DNA of 64,000 bases, from NCBI RefSeq assembly GCF_001522545.3, contig NC_031772.1, positions 6,477,503 to 6,541,502 on the forward strand. The letters run 5' to 3'. How positions within the stretch are numbered: position 1 is the stretch's first letter; each line of letters starts with the position of its first letter. The notes beneath the pieces were generated by a model. The model was not told the DNA's origin and did not search any database. It saw only the letters and a list, made by a program, of their open reading frames with translations. The position numbers were made by a program, and so were the translations under genes. Of the stretch, positions 10,581-21,802 are shown in pieces. This stretch comes from Parus major (lineage: Eukaryota > Chordata > Aves > Passeriformes > Paridae).

Positions 10581-12557
10581 TCCGCTGCCCTGGCTGCTGA
10601 GGAGCCATGGAGACGGCTGTGAAGGCACAAAAAGCAGCCAGAAGGGCTCTGGGTTCTGGAGACAGGCTCATACCCGGGCTGTGCACAGAGGGCTGGATCT
10701 CTTGCCCGGAGAGGAGTCCGAGTGAGGCACAGAGAAAGAGAGTTCTGTTCTCAAGAGTGGGCTGGCACTTCAGCCACCGCAGGAGGTTTTGTTCCAAAAG
10801 CTGTCCCGCAAGTTCACCTCACTTTTGAATTCACAGCCATGCCTCAGTTCTTCTGTTCCCTCACACTCACATGAGCAGACAGGTTTTGCTTTCCCAGTTG
10901 CAGCACTCAAACAAGGAGCTGTCCCTCCCTCTGTGCCCCTGCTGGTCCCTCCACATGCTCTGGTGTCCACTGAGGTCACTGTCGCTGTCTCTGGAGCATC
11001 CACAATACCTGCACAAAAAAGTAAACACCAGTGCTTAGCTCAGAGCTGTAACCAAAACAAGTCCCACAGTTTCTCCTCTCCTGTCCCCTCCCTGTACTGC
11101 CCTCAGTATGAGGCACTCTCAGGTGGCACCCAGCATCAGTGCTGTTTTTATCCAGCCTGGACAGAACCCCAACTGGCCAGCACAGCTGTGGGAACAGAGA
11201 CCAGCAAGCTGTATTTGCCCAGGCCAGCAGCATAGCTAACAGCAAAATTAATTCAAGCAAACCCAGGAATTTTAGAGATTCCTCATCTTTCTAGGCCAGT
11301 GTGATACACAGTATATTTTATAAAGCCAGGATTCATTAAAAAATTCTTGCTCTGTCTGCACCATCCCAAGCATGTTTGCCATCATCGAGCTCTGACAGTG
11401 TGATGGACACTTGACAGACATCCCTCTTGTAGAATTTGTTTTCCCACTCCTAGAATTCAGCTGCAGCTTTTCCTTTCCAGTTTTGCCTTCCCACTGCTGT
11501 CTGGCTCTTCAACCAAACCCTACAGACACCCTCGGGTGCTGGTGGCTGGGGCCTGCCCTAGTCCAGCAGCTTTCAGTTACGTTATCAGCATGCCAGGACT
11601 GTAACCACAGACTTTATGTTTCTGCAGCTCTGACCAAACCCTTAATCTGGACAGCACTTACTTATGCCTCCAAGTAACTGAGCCCTCTGGGAGCACCTAC
11701 AAGGTACTCCTGAGGCTGTGTGCACACATAATAAGACCAGCCATCCTGCAAACAGCCAAACCCATTCCCTGTGCCCAAGGAAGAGCTAGATAATGAGGAA
11801 TACAGTTACTGTCCAGTTCCTCTTTCATTTGCCTGTGTTTTAAAATACACAGTAAAAGAGGAATGGACAGGTCTGGGTGGTTTTGTTCTGGTTTTACTTT
11901 GGTTTTAACTGGGGAAAAGAAATAGGTCTGTTCATGTAGTCTATGTAGTTTTTTATGCAAGCAGCATGAGCTTCAGTCCATGAAGGCTTTCTAGCCAACA
12001 TGCCACCAGAAACCTGAGACTCATCAGTGGGAGATGAAGCATCCTCCCCCAGCCAGGACACTCTGCTTTGCCTGCACCCCAGCCCAGTCCTGTGGGCACA
12101 CAGTAATGTCCAAGCTGAAAGGCTCTCAGAGAAGATGATTTCCCCTATACTTTGCAGATGTCACCACACTGCCCTACTCTGTGCAACAGCCTTGAAATCA
12201 CACTCAGCATTTTCCAATGAAGGGAGTGTTTGCAGTGCACTTGCAGTGCACACAGCTCTGTAGCTTGCTCTGGGAAGAGGAAGAAAGGAGGTAGAGAAGC
12301 TGTGGCCATCACAGACGGTCATTAAATAATGTTTCAGAGGTTTCTGCACACTACTCCCCAAATTTTCTTGGAAAATCACTTGAAAAAAATCCATCCATTT
12401 GATTAGCATGCAGCAAATTCTTTCACACTGCAGTCTCAAATTCTTGTACTTTTTACCTGCCATAAAGTAGGACATGAAGGATTAGCAGGTTTGTACTGGA
12501 CATGATAAAACTAGGACTCATTTAATATTGATGCTGCTCTGTGCAGATCAATCCACG

Positions 12558-13058
12558 CAGACATGAAACAAAAAGGACACAGAACTCTTGGAGCAAGTCC
12601 AGAGCAGATCCACAAAGGATAGAATAAGAGGATGGGAACACCTTCCCAACAAAGATATGGAAAAGAGTTGAGGCTGTTCAGCCCGGAGAAGAGAAGGGTG
12701 TGTGGAGACCTTATAGCAACTTCAGTATTTGAAGGGCCTACAGATACTGGAAGCTGGAGAGGGACTCTTCATCAGGAACTGTAGTGACAGGACAAGGAGT
12801 AATGGGTGCAAATTGAAAGAGAAGAAATTTAGGCTGGCTATTAGGAAGCAATTATTTACTTTAAAGGTGGTGAGATACTGGAACAAACTTCCCAGGGAAG
12901 TTGTGAAAGCCCCAACACTGTCAGAGTTCAAGGCCAGGCTGGAAAAGGCCCTGAGCAAGCTGGTCTTGTGGAAGGTGTCCTGTTCATGGTAGGGGGAGTT
13001 GGGACTAGATGATCTTTGAGGTTCCTTCCAGCCCTTAACTTCCTATGTTTCTGTGATC
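12558..13058 (+). mobile_element. CR1 LINE 3' end fragment, about 500 bases
   Basis: This sense-orientation copy of the CR1 3' region starts near 'aactcttggagcaagtccag'. It passes through 'ctgttcagcccggagaagag', 'gtggtgagatactggaacaa' and 'agttcaaggccaggctggaa', and ends in 'tatgtttctgtgatc'. Frames are broken by many differences from the family consensus. It is 5'-truncated and is the longest sense CR1 copy in the window. Confidence 0.95.
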
Positions 13059-16000
13059 CAAACTGACTTAGCCAAGACCAGGTGATTGCAGAATCTAGCC
13101 CTTGATCAGCATGCCTTTGCAGCACACCAGAAGATTTTACACTGGGACAGCTTCTCACACAAATATCTTCAAAGTCAATATACTCCTTTTGATGAAGAAA
13201 TTAAAGCTGTGTGTTACCAAGTCAGACCCAACTCCAGTTGTCAATGACTGTCTTCCATTTCAGTTTGCTCAGTCAATCCAGTTCTGCCATCCTGCAGCAT
13301 CTGGAATTAAGTCCATCAGTTTTGAAGCCACCACATGAAAGGATGGAAAGACAAATTATTCATACATCAAATTCAAAAATACCAAACCATTCTTCTGGAG
13401 TTTCTTCTCCCAGGTGAAGAATACTATTATTTACTCTTGCATTGGCTAGCTGTTCAAATTGTTTTCCTTCATCCTTAGTTCTTGCAGAGCTTTCAGACTA
13501 AATCTCAGAGAGACAGTTACTACCAGACTTTCTCCTGAGCTATCTGTGAGAACAGCAGGCACTGCCTTGCCCTGCAGTGAGGTGTTAATGACCCACGCTC
13601 TAACAAAGCCAGCAGTGACCCCTCCAGCAGTCAGCTATTACACCGCCCTTCTTTTTATTTTAGTTTGTCCAGGTGTGGGTGAGTGTGGGTGAGCTGTGGC
13701 ACTTCTCAGCATTACAAGTGCTGCTTGGGAGAAGCTGTGAGGCCCAGTGAAAGCCCAGCATACCCACGGGGGAAAGAGTGAAAAAGAAAAAGAGTGAAAG
13801 AGAAAAAAGTGTTTATGTGAGCGACCACAGCAAGCGTGTGAGAGAGGAGAGGAGGAAAGGGGAGACCAGGAGCAGCCCTGAGCTGCACTGCAGCACTTCC
13901 CTGTGCCTCTGAAAGCACTCGTGGTGCTGGATTCTCCAGGGAACAAGATGGGGTGAGTGTTTTCACAGTTCCCTCCAGAAGATGGCTGATTATGACAGCA
14001 TAGCTCTAGCCACTAAAACAACCTGCAACGATGCTGGAAGATATCACAGTTAATCCTTGAAAACCAAGCTGTGCATCTTGGAGGAACTCACTGGGATCTT
14101 TAATCCCTGCATCTGGGCAGGGATCTCTTCAGCCAGCAAGGTTAGAGACATTTCATCCTCACCACCAGCCTGCCTCTAGGCACAAAATTTCTCAACTGCC
14201 ACTTCTTGTCAGCAAAACTCACTCGGCTGAACCCTGTCTTACTGGCCAACCTCAGCTTTGAGTCGTATAAACACCTTGTTCCCCTTTCTATTCTCCACCT
14301 TGTTCAGAAAAAGAAAAACAAATCCACACACCACATGGACCTCCAAGTTTTGCTGTTAGTGCCATCCTCCCTTCCTGTCCTCTTTTCTGGCAGGTGCACA
14401 GCAACAAGAGTCAGAGGCTGGGCTCCAGCAGAGGATATTTCTGTTCATGGCTGATTATGTGGTTGGCGCATTTATTTTAGACCTCTGGTTAAGGGAGGGA
14501 AAAATGAGAGACAGAGAGAGAGGAAAAAAAAAGGCAGACACTAACCAGGAGGTTCAAAGCTGTTTTTCAGATGGACAGTGAGAGATAAGAAAACCTCACT
14601 AACTGTCACAGCTACTGAATGACCCAGAAGACATCCTGTACTTCATACACTGTTAAGAATAGTATTCAGGGAACAGTAGTAGTGTTGACTTAATCGTAAA
14701 GAAGTAGCAAAATAGCATCAAAATAGCATCAGCCAGGGGTCAGGCAAGTTCAGGTAGCTCCAATTTATTCTTATTTAATTTTAATGAGTTCATTTGGATT
14801 TTTATATGAGTGGAAGAAAACCAGACTTCCTTTTTTCCCCCAGGTCTGACATAGCTGTTCAGTTGAGACCAGTTCTCTGTTCATTGGTGCTAAGTAACCT
14901 TGTCTAGAGATTTTGCTTCAAAATAAAGTTTGTATTGCAGCCACCTATCTCCTTAATTCCAGCACATCATTGAAAAATAAAGCTATATTTTCCCATACAC
15001 GCTTCCTCAAAGGACTATCTTTTTTTCTTGCAGTAATCTTATTACATGGCTAGACAAACAGTAAAGTCTTACTCTAGGTGTGAAAGATTTATATATTTTA
15101 TCTCTCAAAGGAATCATGAGCTATGGAGCTGCTTTATTCACTGCTGGTATCAATACTGTTACTTCTGAGAACATAATCCAACGCTGGAATTCAAAAAAGT
15201 CAACTGTGGATTCTGATATATATTTTTTAATTTTTTTTTCCTAAAAAAATTAACAAGCATTTAAGTTGTCAAAGGATTGTGCCAATTCTTTTTCACAGAC
15301 AATGAAGGCAGAGAGCAACTGTGTTTCTGACACTCATTACTGTGTTTTACTGAACATGCAGTAACTATTTTTTTTTTTTCCTCCGCATATTACTTTCAGA
15401 AACCACACATTAGGCAAGTTTCTCTGCTGCCACTTTCTGGAGATCCTACCAAATGAATATCCTGGGTACAAAGCACTGGTGATGGTTACAAGGCATAGTA
15501 GGCAAAGGTCTGTGGTGAACCTGCACGCTCCTGCTCTGCGACTGCAGCCTCTGTGCCATGCCAGGCTCTCTCCCACATGGGAATACAGCAGGAAGAGCAG
15601 CTTTGCAGTGGTGCTCTCAGACTGCCCTCACATTGCTCAAGCAGCCAGTGCTGGCAAAAGCAATTGGCAGTCAGGAAAGAAAACCACATCAGGCCTTCCA
15701 TGTTTGGAGATACCACTTCTAAAGGCTCCTAAGTCACAGATAACTGGTAACCGGGACTGCAGCTAGAGAGATATTAGTTACCCAGTTCTGCCATTCTTCC
15801 TTTAGCATCTGCTGCCAGTGAGCTCCAAGTGATAGGGTGCTGGGTCAGCCTGCCCCTACTCTGATCCTGGACAGATGTTCTGCTCTTCAGTTAAGCCTCA
15901 GAAATGACTGCAGGAACAGCATGGGACCAACATACCAGGAACACCTAAACACCAAGTTGATGTGTTTATCAGTCCTGCACTCCACAGGCAACTGCTGCAG

Positions 16001-17685
16001 TGTAACAGAGATGTCCCTTGAGCATTGACCACTCTCAGACCCTTCACTTTGAGCTGCAGATGTGCAATTATCACTCACCCCCCTTTTAGAACACAGAGGG
16101 CATTTCAACACCACTGCCCTGCTTGCAGAGTCACTGTCAAAGGGAAGTATGTGACCGCGGGGCTCTGGCTCGCAGCTCTCCTGCTGTGTTGCTCAACAGT
16201 GACAGTTGGGTTTACATCAGCCACCCTTCTCTGTGGCAATGAAGTGCTTCCCCAAGACCATCATAACAGAACAAAAGGGGGTTTCTGTACAACACACCTC
16301 TGTCTGGCAGTACATGAGATTTCATGCTGCTAGGCCACGTCGTAATGATTACATCAAACCTCCCTGTTGGGGACACAGAAGAAGTTCACAGACATTGTGA
16401 AAAAACATCTGTCACAGCTGGATCACCTGCTTCATCAGACCTCTTCAGAGTGGCACAAGGAATGCCAGAACAGAATTGTGTGGGTTGGTACAACTGCCAA
16501 TGAGTTTACAAAAGTGAGAGCCCTGGTTTTCATCAGCATTGCCTTGGCTGCTGCAAGGCTTCTCACTCATCCCAAGAGGAAAAGTGTACTTTGAGAGAAG
16601 GCCACAGCCCTCATAACTTGGGCAGCCTTTTCTTTTCTTTTAGACTCTTAAGAGACAATTCATTTAGTCATATACCTTAACACTGTAGCTGAACTGGGAC
16701 AGGCACACCAAACAGACCAGAATCTCTCCAACACCCATTATCTATTTCCATCACATCTTCCCTCTTGTATTGGAGCTTTTGAGACATTCCAGGGTGTTTT
16801 CCAGTCCAGTGAAATTCTATCAGCACACCTCTTCCCTCTGCAGTGCCTCATGTGACAGCCTAGAGCAGCGATGCAGGCTGAAAGGCCAGCCTGTAGCAAT
16901 TGGGGATTTCTCCCCCTTCCCAAAGCAGCTGAGTTGCTTCACATCCTTTACTCAGTCAGGTATGAATCAGAGATCCCTTCAGGCAAAAGCACGGAAATAC
17001 ATGGAAGGAAAGAGGTTTTATTGACCTTGATAGCTTAATCTTATCCCAGGATGTGAATGAGCTTTAAAAACGCTCAGACTGAAAAGTTCAAATGTAGACA
17101 CAAATGTCTTTTTCCAAAGCAGCTTATGGAACATTGCACAAATCCAACAAGGCACATAAAGTCTATTTTAAGCAGCACCCCAGCCTTATCCAGACAGTGA
17201 ACTTGCACTTGGCACCAAGAAATACAAGAAATTGCCCATCAGAGCATATGACCCGAGTGAGGTGTTAGTGTCAGAGCACTGATTATCCACTGAAATGCCC
17301 ACAGGCAAGGAGTCAGGCCGTCCATCTGCCTGCAGGGCTGGCAGGGACACAGCCGTTCTCGTGGCTTTCTGTCAAAGGCTGAGCAAATGTGAATGTTGAA
17401 TCTTAAACCTGGAGCAGATAGGCTAACTCGAGGCAGGGTCACTTCTTTGAGCAGGTAAATACCGAGCCCCTGGGCAGGCTGGGCAGGGACACGGCTGTTC
17501 CAGTAGTGTCGTGTTGGGATGGGCTCAGCCTGGAATTCGGCAGGCCACAAAGACAAGTGGCATTTAAAAACTGTTCTGCTGTGTATTCTGCAGTATGTGT
17601 TATATCAAGGATTTGAAACTTATTAGTAGATACAAAGTGAAATTTAGCGTGACTGGTGCAAGGAAGGCGGAAGAGATGAAGAGGA
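13059..17685. other. Gene-free stretch
   Basis: No supported exon. It contains a purine-rich run at about 13.77-13.82 kb, a second at 14.50-14.53 kb, and scattered A/T homopolymers. A short similar pair, both containing 'gcagggacac', lies at 17330-17364 and 17470-17505. Confidence 0.55.
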
Positions 17686-18400
17686 CATGCTGTACTCCCG
17701 AAGCCACCGGCACACCGGGGAGAGCGGCGCAGTCTCCGGAGGTTGCAGGGGAGCTGCAATGAGCTGTCCCGGCCTCGCAGAGCCGCCTCTCGGCACCGGA
17801 CCGGGCCGGGCTCCCCCGAGCACAGAGCAGCCACTACCCAGGGCAGGGCCCGGAGCTGCGGAGGGGCCCTGCAGGGCCGGCACTGGGTGGAGCGGAGCGG
17901 CCTCCGCTGCCTCCCGCGGCCGTCAGGTGTCGCTGCCGCACCGCTCCCCGGCCCCGGCCCCGGCCCCGGCCCCGGCCCCGGCCCCGGCCCCGGCCCCGGC
18001 CCCGGCCCCGGCCCCGCTCAGCGCTGGGCCCTCCTCGGCTCCAGCCCCAGCCCCGGCCCCGGCCCCGGTCCGGCCGGCGGGAGCGCCTGAGGTACCCGCA
18101 CCCCGGCGGGGCTGGCGGCCGGCAGAGCCCCGCGTTCCGCGGCGGGTGGTGCCGTGGAAGCTGCGTGGGAACATTCTTGGCGGTCCTGGGCTCGCAGCCT
18201 CTCCAGGGAGAGGACTGCTGGTCAGAAAGGGACAAGGACGACTTTCGGGGGGGGCGGGTTTTATTTTTAAAATCTGTGTAAAAATACTGCAGATAAATCC
18301 CGAGCCAGCTGACAGGCCCGGAGGCTCGTTCGCAGTCAGCGCCGGGCAGTCCCGCTCAGTAACTGCAGGAAGCTGCAGCACCAAAGAATTCCTTGTCCTG
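17686..18400. promoter_or_regulatory. CpG island, candidate promoter or first exon
   Basis: About 700 bases are strongly GC rich with many CG dinucleotides, abruptly bordered by AT-rich DNA. Such islands in vertebrates usually mark promoters. No TATA box or clear first-exon donor could be chosen on either strand. The 247-codon frames on both strands are largely read through the hexanucleotide array and are not evidence of a protein. The transcript and its direction are unknown. Confidence 0.55.
17946..18016. repeat. (CCCCGG)12 hexanucleotide array; GGGGCC on the minus strand
   Basis: A perfect CCCCGG array of 71 bases (about 11.8 units) lies inside the CpG island. A second shorter block of about four units lies at 18046-18067. 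On the minus strand the unit is GGGGCC, the same hexanucleotide that is expanded in human C9orf72 disease. The repeated G4 tracts are able to form G-quadruplexes. In frame it would read Ala-Pro on plus, and Gly-Ala or Gly-Arg on minus. Confidence 0.95.
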
Positions 18401-19366
18401 GGAATTGCCTTCCTGGCAGCCCTGCTGTGACCCTCGATATCGCCGCAGCTTTCTGCTGGGACCCGGCTGAAAAAGTAAACTGCAGAGTCTGCCACTGACA
18501 GTAATGGCAAGAACTTGGTTCTTGTCAGCCCCAAGCCGTCATCAAACTCACACTGCTCTGCCGGCCACCTCCATCCCTGTCCCAGCACTGCTGCCAAGCA
18601 CAGTGTGTGCTCAGGGACTGTCCCTAAGCGTTTTTGGGCACAGAGCTGATGGCAAACACCTGCCATGGACCTGATTCCTGGGCACAGAGCACCTCATGCC
18701 TCTGCACAGGATCACAGTGACCATCGTTCCCCCACTGGACTAACTTTGCATCCTTCAGCCCGACCCAGGCAAAGTTCTTCCTTGCTATCTGGCATTTACA
18801 GTCCCTCAGGTTTTGCAGGTGTTTCCAGTTGGGACGAGTGCTGTAATGAGTTTCATGCTACTAATGCCTTGAGACAGGGGAAACTTGAGGAACAAAAGGG
18901 ATGGGTGAGTGACAGACCGGTCACACAGCCAGCACTGTGTGTGTGGATGTGGCATTGGTCAGGGTGCAAGTGAGTAATCACCAATGGAATGTCCTGCAGG
19001 AAAGGGGGCTGTGCCAGGCCTGAGAGAATGCGAAATGAGATGAGGAACTGAGCTGACCCACAGGCAGCTCACATCCTGAGGAAGGGGAACCAGCCTCAGG
19101 AAAAGCAGGGACAGCGAGTTTGGCTGGGCTGGGAAGAGTGATGGCAGTTGCAAACTACAGTGAATCAGGGGCAAAAAGGAGACATTATTGCTCTTCAATC
19201 ATCAGGAAGTACTCCTGAATCATCAGGAGTACCTGCACTTCACAATGGAAACTGGAATTCCTATGAGCGCGTGGTGGGGAGAGCCAAGGCTGATGCAGAT
19301 AAAATGGCAGTGCTGCTCTCTATCTGTGTCACCCTGCCAGTGTCCCTCACTCCTGCAGCAGACCCA

Positions 19367-19447
19367 GAGCTCCCTGTGCATCTCTGCAAGGCTCTGGCTC
19401 CCACCCCTGGGCTCCCAGAAGCTTTCCTGCTCACAGCTACAGAGGTC
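19367..19447. repeat. Dispersed direct repeat, copy 1 (pair with 21720-21802)
   Basis: About 80 bases containing 'tctctgcaaggctctggctc', 'ccacccctggg' and 'gctttcctgctcacagct' recur 2.35 kb downstream in the same orientation with few mismatches. I cannot tie it to a known element. It may be a low-copy transposon fragment or a local duplication. Confidence 0.8.
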
Positions 19448-21719
19448 ATTCATCCCCTTTGAGCAGCTCCCAAGTCACACTTTTACTGGTGCAATTTGTC
19501 AATGAAAACATGGTTTGCAGTGTCATTTTCTTAGGGTATGAAACATTTTGTTTTTCTACTCAGGGACACATTTTTTCCCTTTAATCAATCTTTGGGAGAT
19601 AAATAAAAGTATATATGCGTACTGAGTGGGGCATGGTCCTTCTCACATTTCCTTTCATTTATTTGATGAAGTGAGAGGGCTCTCCAATTTCTTTACATAT
19701 GTAACATTTTTCTCTTGCAAAAACATGGTAAGAATAAAATAAATGCATATTTCAGATACTTTTTTCTTTCAGCCCCTGGTTTTTAGCCTTTTGCATCATG
19801 TGCCCAGGGGAAGGATAGAAAGGATTTCTTATTTCATGTGACCTGAGAATTTGGGGTTCTTTGCCTCTTTTTTTCTCAGTTTACACAGATATACACACTT
19901 CCCCACTAATACAGTGTGACAATAGCTTGAAAGCAAGTTTGTGTTCCCCAATTTTTTTTAGCTGACATCAAAAAGATTGGGAGCATTTCACTTCTCACAA
20001 GATGGCTTTAGCTTCTCTTGGGCTTGCCACATGCTGACAGCATTTGGCCCATTAGACCATGCCTTTCCCAGACCTTGCCAGCAGTGACACCAGGCAAGCT
20101 GCCTGTCTGGTGAGAAATCCTGGTGGCTCCACTGCAGTGAAAACTCTTACTCTCAGGAAGAACATGAAAGACACAGACCCCTAAAACCTTCTGCATTTCA
20201 GCTGTATTTAAATGCATTCACAACAAAGTTTGGCAAGGTCCAGTAAAAGCTAAACTGGCACTGTGGGACTGCTTCCCATTTTCTTTCATTCCTGTCTTTA
20301 AAGGAGGGTTTTTCTTCCAACAGAAAAGCTTTTTCCCTCCTAACCTCATGCAGCCCAACACTGCCCTTCCCAGGCCAGCAGCTCCCTCTGGGATGTAACC
20401 CAGGTCCTGTGGGGAGCACCCAGCTCTGCCCACATCTCTGAGCAGATCAGGCCATTCCTGAGCCCCAGGAAGAAACAGCATGAGTTTGGTTGTGTCCACA
20501 TTACAAAGCCCTCGAATCCACTTGTGGAGCCTTTGTGCTCCTAAAGCATAAGCTTAATTTTTCATGTGGGTTTTTTTTTTCAGTTCAAAGCACATGAAAG
20601 AAAACACATTCTGTGCTGCAGTTCATCTGAGCAGTGTTTGCATAGCATGAAACTGTACGCTTGCCCATGCTGCCTATTGGAAATTGTTCCAAATTTATGA
20701 TACTGTCCAAACAGTGTTCAGGCATCATTTAGGAGAGTATTATTAGCAAAGGCTAAAATTGTGCCAGGATGTGAACTAATAATTAAGTTGCATAGACAAT
20801 CACTGGTCCAGTGCTGAAGCTCTTAAGTTGAGAATGTTTTGTTCACAGCATAGGCACAGCCTGGGAATCAATGGAAGCTGGATGGATGTGATTTGGGAAG
20901 TATGTAGTTTATACACTGCTCTGCCAACTGGCATATCCCATAGCACCAGGAAACCTTGGTCCTTCCAACACTGCCCCGTTTCTTCTTTTTCAGTGACCAT
21001 CAGCTGCCATACCGTAATTCAAGCACTGTAGTATTTATATTCTTATATAAATAATCACAAAAGCTGTTCAGCTATGAAGGCTGTTTTGATCCAAAAGAGG
21101 AACATAAATGAAGTGTTGCACACTGTGTAGGGATTCAGGCAGCAATGGGATGCAATGGATGTGGTGGGTCTGTAGCAAGCAGAGGATTGCCACCTGGAGA
21201 GCAGGAGGAGGCTTTTCTCCAAGGAGAGTGACAGCATCACAGCAGCATTGTGGTACCAATCTTAGAAATTGTGGATACTAAAGCAACTGGGATCAGGGCT
21301 GCATGCACTGATAATATGTTTTTGAAGGGCTGCCTTGGTTGTTCTTCAAGTACCCAGCAAGCTTTTTTGCTCCTGCTATTTGTATGGAATATGGAATATG
21401 TACTGGGATCAGGAAGGAATCAATGTGGATTATTCCTAAAAATTGGGATGGTCCACATTTCCATGGAAAAGTAGTCAAAAACGTCTCAAGGTCATTAAGT
21501 TAAAAGAAAAGCATTTAAGAATAAAGACTTTTAATGTGTTTTGTGTCTCTTAAACAGTTCATTTTCTTCTCTCGCACACAGCAGAAATTGCTCATAGTCA
21601 GAAATCAATCCAATTCTGCGAGGTTTCTGTTCTTACACTCCTCCCCATCATTTTCTTTATTTACTCACTTTTAAAAACGATTTGTGTGTCCAGTCTGAGA
21701 TCACATCCTCTGCCACAAG

Positions 21720-21802
21720 CAGCTCCCAGCTCGTCTCTGCAAGGCTCTGGCTCCCACCCCTGGGTTCCCACCAGCTTTCCTGCTCACAGCTCCACAGAGG
21801 TC
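21720..21802. repeat. Dispersed direct repeat, copy 2 (pair with 19367-19447)
   Basis: This is the second copy of the sequence at 19367-19447, in the same orientation. Similarity stops after 'acagaggtc' on the right and near 'agctccc' on the left. The borders are therefore defined but show no obvious target-site duplication. Confidence 0.8.

Larger units (their letters stand above)
2735..12557. other. Gene-free stretch downstream of the receptor
   Basis: I see no exon I can defend here. Open frames are short and without recognisable protein character. The stretch contains the inverted repeat at 6654-6779, a GC-rich patch at 10.13-10.58 kb and otherwise unremarkable AT-moderate sequence. The 3' UTR of the receptor should occupy the start of this interval, but I cannot place its end. 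Confidence 0.6.

Noticed and set aside
10261..10797. 178-codon minus-strand frame
   Set aside because: It overlaps equally open plus-strand frames in CpG-rich DNA, and its Ala/Arg/Ser/Cys composition looks random.
12729..12992. 87-codon frame inside the CR1 copy at 12.6 kb
   Set aside because: This part of CR1 resembles the end of the reverse-transcriptase frame, but it is a truncated remnant of a mobile element and not a host gene.
17330..17505. Similar pair of about 35 bases around 'gcagggacac'
   Set aside because: Many mismatches and a simple GC-rich composition. Not strong enough to call a duplication.
17687..18666. 247-codon frames on both strands with Ala-Pro or Gly-Ala runs
   Set aside because: They are produced by the CCCCGG array and GC-rich surroundings. 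There is no domain and the strands mirror each other.
19198..19230. Local repeat 'atcatcaggaagtactcctg' / 'aatcatcaggagtacctg'
   Set aside because: Very short and partly self-complementary by chance. No further copies seen.
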